Below are positions 15,471 through 24,024 of a stretch of DNA of 64,000 nucleotides, piece after piece. The stretch comes from Pseudomonadota bacterium (GTDB lineage Bacteria > Pseudomonadota > Gammaproteobacteria > Burkholderiales > JABEVD01). The notes under the pieces are model-generated. The model was not told where the DNA came from and did not search any database. It saw nothing but the letters and a program-made list of their open reading frames with translations. How positions within the stretch are numbered: position 1 is the stretch's first letter; the number at the start of each line of letters is the position of its first letter. The position numbers and the translations under genes were made by a program. The stretch is taken from assembly GCA_021802545.1 (NCBI GenBank), contig JAJZRS010000004.1:1-64000 (forward strand). The letters run 5' to 3'.

Positions 15471-18400
15471 TCAGTAAATTTCGCGCAAATAGATGAACTT
15501 GCTTCCATACAGGCCGAACGTTTCGCGCCCCATGCCTGGCAGCCAGGGAATGGTCGAACTCAAGTCTACGCTGCCCACGCCCGAAGGCGTCGGATTGGGC
15601 TTCGTAAGCACGATGCTTCCCTTTCCCGATGCGAGCGTTCCCCCGCCCTGTATCGTGGTGGAAATCGATGCTCCCCCGCCTGCTTGCAGGGAAAAATTCG
15701 AACCGGACAGCGAGGTGCAGTTATCGAATGTATTGGGAATGTAATAGCTGCCATTCCAGTACTGGGCCGCAACGTTGACGGGAAGCGGGAGCAATTCGGA
15801 GCCGTAGGCGTTGTCGATCTGCATGCGTCCGTAACGCAGCATGGTCGAAGTTGAAAGCGCTGAAGAAGAGCCGCTCACAGGAACGCCATTGAGTTTGGTG
15901 ATCAGGACGCCATCCACGTCATTGACCGATGTCTTCAGGGCGAAGCTGTCGTAAGGGCCGTCGGGAGACGACAGCCTTGCGAAACTGTAGGCGGCACCGC
16001 TTGCCAGATACTGTCCGTTTGCCCAGGAAAATGCCGGGAGCACGGGACTCAGGCGTCCGCTCAAGGACACTGGCGCTCCCGCATTGTCGCCCGTGACGGC
16101 AAGCGTCGCCAGACAGGAATTCGGCGAACAAAGCCCCGAGAAATTCCCGCCTGTCGTATAGCGGGAAAGAACGGAACCCGTGCTGCTTGCGGCAGAGACA
16201 GCAAGATTGATGCCGAGCTGAGGCTGTCCCATGTACGTGAAGCCGTTGCAGGCGGGCGTCAGCGTCGCAATGACTTCGTAATGGTCCGGGCGGAAGCGCC
16301 CCAGCGGGCCGAGCGCCGGGCTGCCGATGTTGCAGCCGTATCTGCCGCCGCTTGCCGCATTCGACGGACTGTTGAGCACGCAGTCCCCCCCCGCGCCATG
16401 ATTGACGCCCCCCACCACCCCCGTCACCTGATCCACTTGAGTGAAAGTCGGGTCGTGGACCGCATTGGCATTGAAGAGAATCGTGCCGACATCCTGATAC
16501 TGGAACGTGCCTGAAGAAATGCTGCCGGAAGCTGCAGGAAAAGATCCAGTCAGGAGCCCCAAGGTCGAGATCGCCACGCCGTTATGGTCGGACACCTTGG
16601 TCGCATCGATCACCGGCGTGCCATCATAACCTGCGCTTATGCCGGAATTTGCGGTCAGATTATAGTTCGCCCCCGAGGCAAGGTTGTTCGACGAAGGATT
16701 CAAGGGGGTCGTCGTGGAAAGTGAAAACTGCTGTGGACGTATCGCAAAATCGTCGGAAGAGCAGACCGGCTGAGTGCCTGACACGACGCGCACCCTGACG
16801 TCCCTTGCCGCATTGGGGTAGGAAAAGGAAAAGGTTCTCCTGCCGTTGTCGGCATTGACGAAGGTATAGCTCGTCGGGGCAGTCAATCCCGTATTCGTGT
16901 CCGCGCAGTTTCCGCTCGATGCCGCCGGATTGACCAGTGAAACCGAGACCGTTCCCCTGTAACGCGTATTGACCGTCCCGCCAGAGACGGCGAGCACGTC
17001 AAGATTGAAGCCCGTCCCTGAAAGCTTCGTATAGATGGGCGTCGATGGATTCTGGCCGACTTCCACCGCATCGAAACAGCTGGATGCGAAAGTGAGATTG
17101 CAGGGAGATCCGCTCGGCCCGCCCACGCAGACGGTCGGATTGGGGGCCGAGGCGCTCGCCCCCAGCGTATAAGTCGTCCCGGTCGCACCTGATATCGTCA
17201 CCTGCGCCTGACCGCCCGTGAAGGTGACCGGGTTGGCCGACCAGGTCGCCCCCGTCGGTGTTGCGGTGAGGTTGGCCGTCACGCTGCCCAGGTAAGCGAC
17301 GCTGCAGTCCGCATTGCCGCAAGCCTTGACGGTGACATCGTCGGCGCCGCATGCCGTGCCGCTGTGGTCGAGCTCGATGTGGTCCAGGGAAACCGTCTGC
17401 ACGCTGGTCGAACAGGCAGTGAAGCTGGATATCTCATGGATGTTGGTGGAGGCGCCGGACGCCCCGGTGAGGGAAATATACCACTCGGTTGGCACGGGCG
17501 CCTGCCCGGTCACCGCCTTGGCATCAAAAGGCGAGATCAGATAGACATACCCCGACCCCGTGTCGCGTTCGACCGAAACCCAGGCGTGGATGCTGTCGGA
17601 ATAGTCAACCGTGACGCGGTAGCGGTATCCGGGACCCGAAGTCATGAGATGCTGCTGGGTCACAAAGTCCCTGTCTATGCCGATGGGCAGCGTGCCCGTC
17701 CCGGTGATGTAAGCGTAGCCCGTATAGCCGGAGCCCGAACCGCGTATGGCCACGGCTTCAGGAGTGAACCCGGGAGCCGCCCCTCCCGTTCTGCCCTCCG
17801 TATTGTTCGAATAATTGCCGTATTCGTCGATTCCCACGCCTATCCAACCGCCTGCGAATCCGGGATGGGTGGTGTCTCCTCCCAGCGCCACCTGCTTGGG
17901 CGCATAGCCCAGGGAGCCGCCGAATGCGCCGACGGCGGGCGATTGGGATGCATCCGACAGGATGACGGCAATGCCGTCTGCACCCGGATCGGTTCCGCCA
18001 TAGGCATAGTCCGTGAATTCGACCACGATCTTGTTGCCGTAAAGCTTGGTGAAGGTCGCGTAGGTGGCAACCCCGGTGCTTGCATCGGTCAATCTGAGCC
18101 TGTTGTTGATGGCGATCGGGTTGCCGAACGTGCCGCCTGCGTTGCCGACAGTCCAGTGGGCCAGGTCAGTGAAATTGTCCGAATTGCACACCAAGCCGGT
18201 GCCGATGATGTTGAAGGGATCGCTGGTTGCGTTGGGCAGCCCGGAACTCGATGCGACCAGGGTATAACCCGTTCCTCCCGCATTGATGGAAAGATCGGAA
18301 AACGTGGCGGTTCCTGCTGAAGCGGGTATGGCAAGCGTACCGCTCAGAACCCCCCCTCCCGGATTCGAGCCTATCGCCATCGTCACGGTTGCGGAAGTCG

Positions 18401-19019
18401 CAGACAGGTTGCCGTAGGCGTCTATCAACTGGACCGCGACAGGCGGACTGATCGTTGCGCCGCCGTTGGCATTGGTCGGCTGCTGCGAAAAGACGAGATG
18501 CGTGGGTGCCCCGCCGACTTCCGTCAAGGTGCCGCAATTGGATCCTGCGGGCGCACCGTTCAAGACAGCCGTTCCCGAAAGGGTGATGTTGCCGTTTGAC
18601 AGCGGCGTACCCGAATTCGGCCTCACCTGGATATTGCTCCAGGTGATGCTGTTGTATACGCCGCTGCTCGACCTTCGGGTAATCGTGAAGACGATCTGGG
18701 TCGAGCTGATCGAGGTAAATGAAATCGCCAGATTCCTGTTTCCAGATCCGCCACCTCCGAGTCGGGTCACGGTCGCGACGGGCGTGGCAGCCGTGTTGAA
18801 GGAAAAACCCGAAGGCGCATTGAACACGACGGTGCCGAGCGACGCTTCTCCGGTCGCAGCTTCGCTGTATACGGGGCCTGTCAAGGTCGTCCAGGTCGCC
18901 GTGCCGCTCGCGATGTTGGTGTCGGCGGAAATCGCCCCGCCTCCTGTTGCGGGGGTCAACGTGCCAGCGAGAGCTGCGGCCGGCAGAAGCATGCAGGCAA
19001 GCACGAGGAGTGTGCGCAT
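15471..19019 (-). CDS. mshQ: MshQ-like giant surface protein with lectin-like domain
   Basis: A 1182-residue exported protein. The signal peptide (1-19, ending ALA) fixes the start at 19019; the longer in-frame reading crosses mshP. After an N-terminal beta region comes an Ig-like segment (about 170-270, VAVQLIDAYGNLSATSATVTM), a legume-lectin-like domain (about 275-530, VEFTDYAYGGTDPGADGIA and GWIGVGIDEYGNYSNN) and a long MshQ-type C-terminal region resembling DUF6701 (about 535-1182) with many Cys pairs. It is the last gene of the pilin block and probably sits at the pilus tip or outer surface as an adhesin, a role inferred from PilY1-like positioning. Confidence 0.85.
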   Translation of the reverse strand: MRTLLVLACMLLPAAALAGTLTPATGGGAISADTNIASGTATWTTLTGPVYSEAATGEASLGTVVFNAPSGFSFNTAATPVATVTRLGGGGSGNRNLAISFTSISSTQIVFTITRRSSSGVYNSITWSNIQVRPNSGTPLSNGNITLSGTAVLNGAPAGSNCGTLTEVGGAPTHLVFSQQPTNANGGATISPPVAVQLIDAYGNLSATSATVTMAIGSNPGGGVLSGTLAIPASAGTATFSDLSINAGGTGYTLVASSSGLPNATSDPFNIIGTGLVCNSDNFTDLAHWTVGNAGGTFGNPIAINNRLRLTDASTGVATYATFTKLYGNKIVVEFTDYAYGGTDPGADGIAVILSDASQSPAVGAFGGSLGYAPKQVALGGDTTHPGFAGGWIGVGIDEYGNYSNNTEGRTGGAAPGFTPEAVAIRGSGSGYTGYAYITGTGTLPIGIDRDFVTQQHLMTSGPGYRYRVTVDYSDSIHAWVSVERDTGSGYVYLISPFDAKAVTGQAPVPTEWYISLTGASGASTNIHEISSFTACSTSVQTVSLDHIELDHSGTACGADDVTVKACGNADCSVAYLGSVTANLTATPTGATWSANPVTFTGGQAQVTISGATGTTYTLGASASAPNPTVCVGGPSGSPCNLTFASSCFDAVEVGQNPSTPIYTKLSGTGFNLDVLAVSGGTVNTRYRGTVSVSLVNPAASSGNCADTNTGLTAPTSYTFVNADNGRRTFSFSYPNAARDVRVRVVSGTQPVCSSDDFAIRPQQFSLSTTTPLNPSSNNLASGANYNLTANSGISAGYDGTPVIDATKVSDHNGVAISTLGLLTGSFPAASGSISSGTFQYQDVGTILFNANAVHDPTFTQVDQVTGVVGGVNHGAGGDCVLNSPSNAASGGRYGCNIGSPALGPLGRFRPDHYEVIATLTPACNGFTYMGQPQLGINLAVSAASSTGSVLSRYTTGGNFSGLCSPNSCLATLAVTGDNAGAPVSLSGRLSPVLPAFSWANGQYLASGAAYSFARLSSPDGPYDSFALKTSVNDVDGVLITKLNGVPVSGSSSALSTSTMLRYGRMQIDNAYGSELLPLPVNVAAQYWNGSYYIPNTFDNCTSLSGSNFSLQAGGGASISTTIQGGGTLASGKGSIVLTKPNPTPSGVGSVDLSSTIPWLPGMGRETFGLYGSKFIYLREIY

Positions 19020-19024
19020 GATTT

Positions 19025-19441
19025 TCACTGGAAGCTCACCCGTATCTGGCGCTCGACATAGTCCATGCTCCCCGCGATGCCAGGGCAACTCCCCGCATTG
19101 GGATGATTGCAGGCAGTCGAGGTGATGCGGTAGATCGTCACTGGCGGATGCGCGTTTCCATTCGTTGTGGATGCGCAATTCACGGTCACGGTATAAGAGC
19201 TCAATGTCGGGGCGGGCGGCACGATCGAAGTCGAAGCGACGCAGGAATGATTGATCAGCTCCATGTACGCCCCCCATTCGATCCCCGCCTTCGCGGCCTG
19301 GTAGGCACGCGCCCCTTCGACATCCATGGCGGAAGTCGTATGGCTCACAGTCGAGATATAGACCATTGCCGCCCCCAGGACGGCCAGCATCACGATCAGG
19401 AAAATGGCGCTGGGCAGGGCAAATCCCCTTTTTTCATTCAT
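19025..19441 (-). CDS. mshP: MshP-like minor pilin
   Basis: A 138-residue minor pilin. The prepilin-like N-terminus MNEKRGFALPSAIFLIVMLAVLG has the Gly-Phe cleavage site but no Glu at +5, as in MshP and PilX-type proteins, followed by QAAKAGIEWGAYM. It is predicted to join a priming complex with MshC, MshD and MshO. It overlaps mshO by 4 bp and ends 5 bases before the mshQ start. Confidence 0.88.
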   Translation of the reverse strand: MNEKRGFALPSAIFLIVMLAVLGAAMVYISTVSHTTSAMDVEGARAYQAAKAGIEWGAYMELINHSCVASTSIVPPAPTLSSYTVTVNCASTTNGNAHPPVTIYRITSTACNHPNAGSCPGIAGSMDYVERQIRVSFQ

Positions 19442-20268
19442 GGCGTGTTGTCCACATGGACCTGCTCGAACAGGGTGACCGACCCCGCATGCGCATTATC
19501 CGGATTCAATAGGGTGAGCCCGAGCCCGACAAGGCCGCTTCTGATGTTGGCCATGCTGGAATAGGAAAAGACGCAATTCGCAACCCCTGTTGCGAGCAGT
19601 GCCGAGCTTCCCCCTGAAGGGGGCACGGGCTGTGCGGGCGAAATCGCGTAATTCCAGTAACGGGTCAGGTTGCCGTTCGAACAGCCATAAGTCACGGGCG
19701 TCGACACCGTCATGAACCGATGCCCTGGCGAAGGCAACGAGGGGGACTCCAGCGCAAAAGGATTGGAAGACAGGGTCACCGTGCTGCCCGAGACGCCGGC
19801 CACGGACGCGCGGTTGTTGCAGGCCGACCCTGAACAATAGGCATCCGCAGGAGGCAAGCCTGACCCGAGATTGTAGACGACGACCGATTCTCCGGCGGAC
19901 GGCAGGTCCAATCCGATCACATCGAAAGTGGTATCGGCGGGATTGGAAAAATCGAGGATATGGCCCGAGGACGGATTGTCTTCCGCGGCAAGATAACGCC
20001 CCCCGGCTGACGTGAGCAGCAGCTCGATATAATGCCCTGTTGCGTCCACCCTGACGCTGTTGGGAAGCGCGAGCCTCAAGTCTCTCGTCATCCTTTTGAG
20101 CGCAGTATCGGCAGCATCAGCCAGATCGGCGCGCGCTGCGGTGTCCACATACCCCTCAACCGGTTTTGTCACGAACACGGCCACCATCGCCGCGATGATG
20201 CCCGCAATCACGATTGCCACCACCATCTCCACAAAGGTAAAGCCGCCGTTTTTCCTGTTGTCGCTCAT
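19438..20268 (-). CDS. mshO: MshO-like minor pilin
   Basis: A 276-residue minor pilin with a class III/IV-type prepilin leader: NGGFTFVEMVVAIVIAGIIAA gives cleavage after Gly, with Phe+1 and Glu+5. The C-terminal globular part contains several Cys (AYCSGSACNN), probably disulphide-bonded in the periplasm. Predicted pseudopilus-tip component. It overlaps mshD by 4 bp and mshP by 4 bp. Confidence 0.9.
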   Translation of the reverse strand: MSDNRKNGGFTFVEMVVAIVIAGIIAAMVAVFVTKPVEGYVDTAARADLADAADTALKRMTRDLRLALPNSVRVDATGHYIELLLTSAGGRYLAAEDNPSSGHILDFSNPADTTFDVIGLDLPSAGESVVVYNLGSGLPPADAYCSGSACNNRASVAGVSGSTVTLSSNPFALESPSLPSPGHRFMTVSTPVTYGCSNGNLTRYWNYAISPAQPVPPSGGSSALLATGVANCVFSYSSMANIRSGLVGLGLTLLNPDNAHAGSVTLFEQVHVDNTP

Positions 20269-20846
20269 GGCATGAAATTGGGCGCATAGCGGGTCCTGTA
20301 TCCTTCCAGGGTCACGCTCCCGCCGCTGTAGCTGACCGTCACGGCGAGCCTCAACACATTGGTCGAGGCAGGTGAGGCGCCGGATGCGATACCTCCCAGG
20401 GTTTCCGGCGTCTCAAGCAATGTCGCCGAATAGCCCGCAGGAATCAGCGTTGCATTTCCCGTGACGTCCCCGACGATGGGCTGGGGGACGCCGTAAGCGG
20501 CCACGTAGTCATTGACGTTGTCGTAAGGTCGCGTGTTGCCCGGTTCAGGCCCTGCATTTTCGACGATTGATGCGCATCCGTTTGTTCCCACGAAAGCGCC
20601 TGTCGCGGTAAGGAAATTGGCGTCCTGAGGATCGCAGTAGGTAAATCCCGACATCTCCACTTCCTCGAGAAGCGCTTCGGCAACGGCGAGCGCCTGTTTG
20701 CGCAGCTGTGGGTCCGCGCTGCGGCTCGCCGTGTAGTTCATCACGAGCAGCACGCTGGAAGCCGCAATGCCGATGACCACGATGAAGACCACGAGTTCGA
20801 CCAGGGTCAGGCCGGATTGGCGAGACGCGCCGCCCTCAATGCACAT
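20265..20846 (-). CDS. mshD: MshD-like minor pilin
   Basis: A 193-residue minor pilin; the prepilin motif RQSGLTLVELVVFIVVIGIAA starts near residue 8. I chose ATG 20846, which has GGAG about 7 bases upstream on the minus strand and overlaps the mshC stop by 11 bp, over the start at 20888, which adds 14 residues inside mshC. Two Cys (FTYCDPQDANF and NGCASI) may form a disulphide. It overlaps mshO by 4 bp. Confidence 0.87.
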   Translation of the reverse strand: MCIEGGASRQSGLTLVELVVFIVVIGIAASSVLLVMNYTASRSADPQLRKQALAVAEALLEEVEMSGFTYCDPQDANFLTATGAFVGTNGCASIVENAGPEPGNTRPYDNVNDYVAAYGVPQPIVGDVTGNATLIPAGYSATLLETPETLGGIASGASPASTNVLRLAVTVSYSGGSVTLEGYRTRYAPNFMP

Positions 20847-21288
20847 ATCCAGTCTCCGGCTCGACGGTGATTGCGCGCGAATAGCCATTGACCAGTATCG
20901 ATGCTGAAGAAGAAGGTCTGCCGAGCGAATCGAAGCTCAAGTTTGCGGGCAACGACGAGAATGCCGCGCTTCCTGGCGCTGTAACGGTGAAAGGCGGATT
21001 GCCGGTCGGACCGGCAAGCGGAGTATCGCAGGTTCCCGGACTCGTCGATGCGATGGTCAGGGTCACGCTGTTCGATGAGAAGGCAACGCATACCGTGCGG
21101 CGCTCCGCAATCGCGGCTTTCTGCGCATAGCGCAGGATCGCCAGCGCCTCATCATGGAAACTGCGCGCATCGTATGCGCTGCGGTCTATAATGCGCGGCA
21201 CGGCCACCACGGCAATGATGCCGACGATCACCATGGCCAGGACCAGCTCGATCATGGTGAAGCCGGCTTGATGCGTTCCATGCTGCAT
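20836..21288 (-). CDS. mshC: MshC-like minor pilin
   Basis: A 150-residue GspH/FimT-like minor pilin: HQAGFTMIELVLAMVIVGIIA supplies the prepilin cleavage site and Glu+5. Start 21288 is preceded by GGAGGG at good spacing; upstream in-frame sequence is Cys/Arg-rich and reads antisense-like across mshA, so it is rejected. The globular domain has two Cys (RRTVCVAF, SPGTCDTP). It follows the major pilin by 23 bp. Confidence 0.88.
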   Translation of the reverse strand: MQHGTHQAGFTMIELVLAMVIVGIIAVVAVPRIIDRSAYDARSFHDEALAILRYAQKAAIAERRTVCVAFSSNSVTLTIASTSPGTCDTPLAGPTGNPPFTVTAPGSAAFSSLPANLSFDSLGRPSSSASILVNGYSRAITVEPETGYVH

Positions 21289-21311
21289 CAAGCCGCCCTC
21301 CGCTCCGAAGA

Positions 21312-21695
21312 TCAGTTCGTTCCGTGCGCGATGAAAGTCGTATTTGAAGTTACAGAATTGTCGGCCGCATTGGTATAGGTCAGCGTACAGGTTGCGGTTC
21401 CTCCGGCAGCAACGGGCGCAGAAGTAATGACATATTCCGACGTCAGCCCGCCATCCAATGCACCCGACACATCCCCACAATAATGTACTGGGATGCCGTA
21501 TCCGGTACTCAGTTGGCGCGCCGCCTTGTTGATGGCGGATGCCGCAGCGAGCGCCCCGGCAACACCCTTCACGGCCGAATTCGCTGCGTCCTGCCGCATA
21601 TCGATGTATTTCGGCAACGCTACCGCAGCCAGAATGCCTAGAATGACAATCACGATGATGAGTTCGATCAGGGTGAAGCCTTGTTGCTGTTTCAT
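21312..21695 (-). CDS. mshA: MshA-like major type IV pilin
   Basis: A 127-residue type IVa pilin with a very short leader, MKQQQG then FTLIELIIVIVILGILAAVALP, the archetypal pilin helix with Glu+5. ANSAVKGVAGALAAASAINKA is typical of MshA. Two Cys (VHYCGDVSG, GTATCTLTYT) should form the D-region disulphide. The 3' half is rich in Ser/Thr (for example NSVTSNTT), giving possible O-glycosylation sites for the oligosaccharyltransferase encoded just upstream. A strong AAGGAG sits 6 bases before the ATG. No second pilin (mshB) is present. Confidence 0.92.
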   Translation of the reverse strand: MKQQQGFTLIELIIVIVILGILAAVALPKYIDMRQDAANSAVKGVAGALAAASAINKAARQLSTGYGIPVHYCGDVSGALDGGLTSEYVITSAPVAAGGTATCTLTYTNAADNSVTSNTTFIAHGTN

Positions 21696-21709
21696 TGCGC
21701 TCTCCTTGG

Positions 21710-21736
21710 ATTATGAATCTGCAGCCTATTTTTCAA
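21710..21736 (-). promoter_or_regulatory. Candidate promoter for mshA
   Basis: The minus strand reads TTGAAA, a 15-base spacer, then CATAAT, ending 14 bases before the mshA start. The spacing is short. A separate strong promoter would be expected for the major pilin, since it must be made in excess of the assembly proteins. Confidence 0.35.
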
Positions 21737-21764
21737 TTTTACAACATTTTTACTTTGAAATTTC

Positions 21765-23510
21765 TTAATGTTGCGAATCAATCCTGAAGCGCTTTCCATA
21801 TTCTTCATCAGCCTTTGAAACGAGCGCAGAGAACTGCCCGGGATATTGCTTCGCAAGCGCCATCAGCTGTTTTCTTTCCTCCGGAAAGCTTTCCGGATAC
21901 GACCAGATCGCCATGCTCATTACCTTCCCGGCCTGAGCTTCATTTCCGGAGAGTGCAAGAAGCTTCGCCTGCCGGTAAGCCACCGAGGGAATGGGATGGA
22001 AACGGAAAACATCGCCGTTCAGCCTGAGCTTTTCCGCAAGATGATCGGAATTGATTTCGATCATGGGCGTCAAGGCCAGTTCGGCATAGGGATGCATGAT
22101 GGAATACTGTCCGACTTGCAGAAGTTCGCTCTTCTCCCGTTCTGAAAAAGAGATGAGCTGCTCACCACGCCTTTTGGTTATCGCCTCCTCAACCCCCCGA
22201 TAATCCGCGATCATCTGGTAAAGCGAAAGCCCGCCAAGAATCAGCATCGATGCGGCAACAGGGCGCCGCAGACCGATCTTCCAGGACGTATTGTCGAGCA
22301 TGCCTGCAAGGGTTGCAAACAGGCCGAGAAAATAGGCATACCAGAGCGGATATTCAACAAAACTGTGCAGGCTCAGCACGGCAAGGACAGCGTATGCCCA
22401 CCACAAGTCAGCGCTTGCTTTTCTATAGAACAGCTGCCTGATCCAGGAGAAGGCGGTCCAGAAAAACAGCAAAAGCCCTGCCACACCCGTTTCTGCAGCA
22501 AGCTGCATCACGATGTCATGGGCATTGCCCACAGGTCCGACAATCAATGGATCCCTCAGGGCAGGGCCCAGGCTGAAATGCTGCCAGCCATATTGCCCGA
22601 ATCCTGCGCCGAAGAAGGAGTGTAGGATGAAAATGCGCCATGCTTCATGCCAAAGATGCAGCCTGATGTTGCCATTGACGGCTTGCGTCAGCAGGCGACC
22701 GCCTGACGTCACATGGTCTTCCGTAACGGAGAACCAGGGTATCTGGACGACAAGATTCATGAAGAAGAACCCGAAAAGAAGCGACAAACCGTAGGTTGCA
22801 AGCTGCGCATACGCCTTGTCCTTCCTCCGGAACAGCCATCCGATTGAAGCGGTCGAAACAAGATAAAGCCATGCGCTTCTCGAGCCGCTCAGCACGAGGA
22901 CAAAGAGCAAGGGGAGAGCGAGGAGCGCGACCAGCCATTTCCGCCATGACAGGCGGAAATGAATCAGTCCGAGGGAAACCAGGCCCAGCGAAACATAGTC
23001 CGCAAAATGGTTGGGCTGGGCAAGATTGCCGTAAACTGCAGCAAAACGCTCGACCATGACGAATTGAGCGAAAAAGGTGTGCCAATGGTAGCGCTGAATC
23101 AGCCCTGCAAGCGCGGAAAGCTCGCCCCCCAGAAGCAGGCAGGAGGCCAGCACGATGGCCAAGCGATCGAGCCCGAAGATCTGCCTCAATGATCTTCCGA
23201 CGACAGCCATGAGCGCTGCCCACAACAAATAAAGGCAGAACAGCAGCGCCTGTCCGAAATAGGGGATTTTCCCCATGAAATACTGAAGGAGGACGATCGC
23301 GATCATCCCCGTGGGCAACAAAATGACGCGCGGCACTTCAGGGAACTCCCAGAAGCGCTTGGCGACGAAAAGCATCATGGAAAAACAGCCCAGGAGGGCT
23401 GCGATCCATTCCGCATAAAATGTCGTAATGGGATAGTGATGGGGCGCGTAGAGAAACGGCACGACCCACGTCAGGCCGACGAAAGCAAGGCTGATATGGG
23501 AAATCTTCAT
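21765..23510 (-). CDS. PglL/PilO-type O-oligosaccharyltransferase (Wzy_C family)
   Basis: A 581-residue polytopic membrane protein. About ten hydrophobic helices lead to AVYGNLAQPNHFADYVSLGL (about residues 172-191), the PglL-type motif with Gln-Pro-Asn-His, then a periplasmic loop ending in VGPVGNAHDIVMQLAAETG (about 335-353), the Wzy_C loop with the catalytic-type His. A C-terminal soluble region follows (about 440-581). The family moves lipid-linked glycans to Ser/Thr of proteins, often pilins, in the periplasm. It lies between mshF and mshA, 4 bp after the mshF stop, so MshA is the obvious candidate substrate. An O-antigen ligase is the alternative, less likely here. Confidence 0.85.
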   Translation of the reverse strand: MKISHISLAFVGLTWVVPFLYAPHHYPITTFYAEWIAALLGCFSMMLFVAKRFWEFPEVPRVILLPTGMIAIVLLQYFMGKIPYFGQALLFCLYLLWAALMAVVGRSLRQIFGLDRLAIVLASCLLLGGELSALAGLIQRYHWHTFFAQFVMVERFAAVYGNLAQPNHFADYVSLGLVSLGLIHFRLSWRKWLVALLALPLLFVLVLSGSRSAWLYLVSTASIGWLFRRKDKAYAQLATYGLSLLFGFFFMNLVVQIPWFSVTEDHVTSGGRLLTQAVNGNIRLHLWHEAWRIFILHSFFGAGFGQYGWQHFSLGPALRDPLIVGPVGNAHDIVMQLAAETGVAGLLLFFWTAFSWIRQLFYRKASADLWWAYAVLAVLSLHSFVEYPLWYAYFLGLFATLAGMLDNTSWKIGLRRPVAASMLILGGLSLYQMIADYRGVEEAITKRRGEQLISFSEREKSELLQVGQYSIMHPYAELALTPMIEINSDHLAEKLRLNGDVFRFHPIPSVAYRQAKLLALSGNEAQAGKVMSMAIWSYPESFPEERKQLMALAKQYPGQFSALVSKADEEYGKRFRIDSQH

Positions 23511-23514
23511 CGAA

Positions 23515-24024
23515 TCAATGCCCAAACCACGAATAGGGGCTGATCGGGACGAGCCTTGCGCCGACGAACCCTCTGTAATTTTTTGCATTGTAATTCAGAT
23601 CGACGTGAAACCGGATCCACTTGTGCCCGTCGCCGCGAAAATGCGCGCTTCGCTTCACCAGATAAACCAGGCTGCCGTCCTTGAGATCGTAATACCAGCT
23701 GCCTTCAGGCGCTTCGCCTGTCTGAGGATCATATAGTTCGCCGACATAATTGACGGGCTTTGCAGCCAGCCAGTCCACGGGGTTGCGTCTTTCGAGCTGT
23801 TGAAACTTTCCTTGTTCGCCTTTCGTTATCCAGTCCGCTAGCTTCAAGTTCATGCTGGTATTGATCATGTTCACGGTCTGCCGCATCGAAGCTTCCTCGA
23901 CGACCTCCTGGTAATAAAGCATCCTGCTGAAAAAGAAGCCCATCAGGATGGCGATCAACGAGAGGGAAAGGATCAGTTCGAAAAGCGTGAAGCCGGCGCA
24001 ATCGGCTTTCCTGACCAAGGTCAT
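23515..24024 (-). CDS. mshF: MshF-like prepilin-type protein
   Basis: A 169-residue protein with a prepilin-like N-terminus (CAGFTLFELILSLSLIAILMG) and an amphipathic helix leading to a small globular domain, matching MshF by layout and position after mshG. The ATG at 24024 forms a 4-bp overlap with the mshG stop and has GAAGGG upstream; the start 36 bases earlier lies inside mshG. Its role in pilus assembly is not well defined. Confidence 0.82.
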   Translation of the reverse strand: MTLVRKADCAGFTLFELILSLSLIAILMGFFFSRMLYYQEVVEEASMRQTVNMINTSMNLKLADWITKGEQGKFQQLERRNPVDWLAAKPVNYVGELYDPQTGEAPEGSWYYDLKDGSLVYLVKRSAHFRGDGHKWIRFHVDLNYNAKNYRGFVGARLVPISPYSWFGH

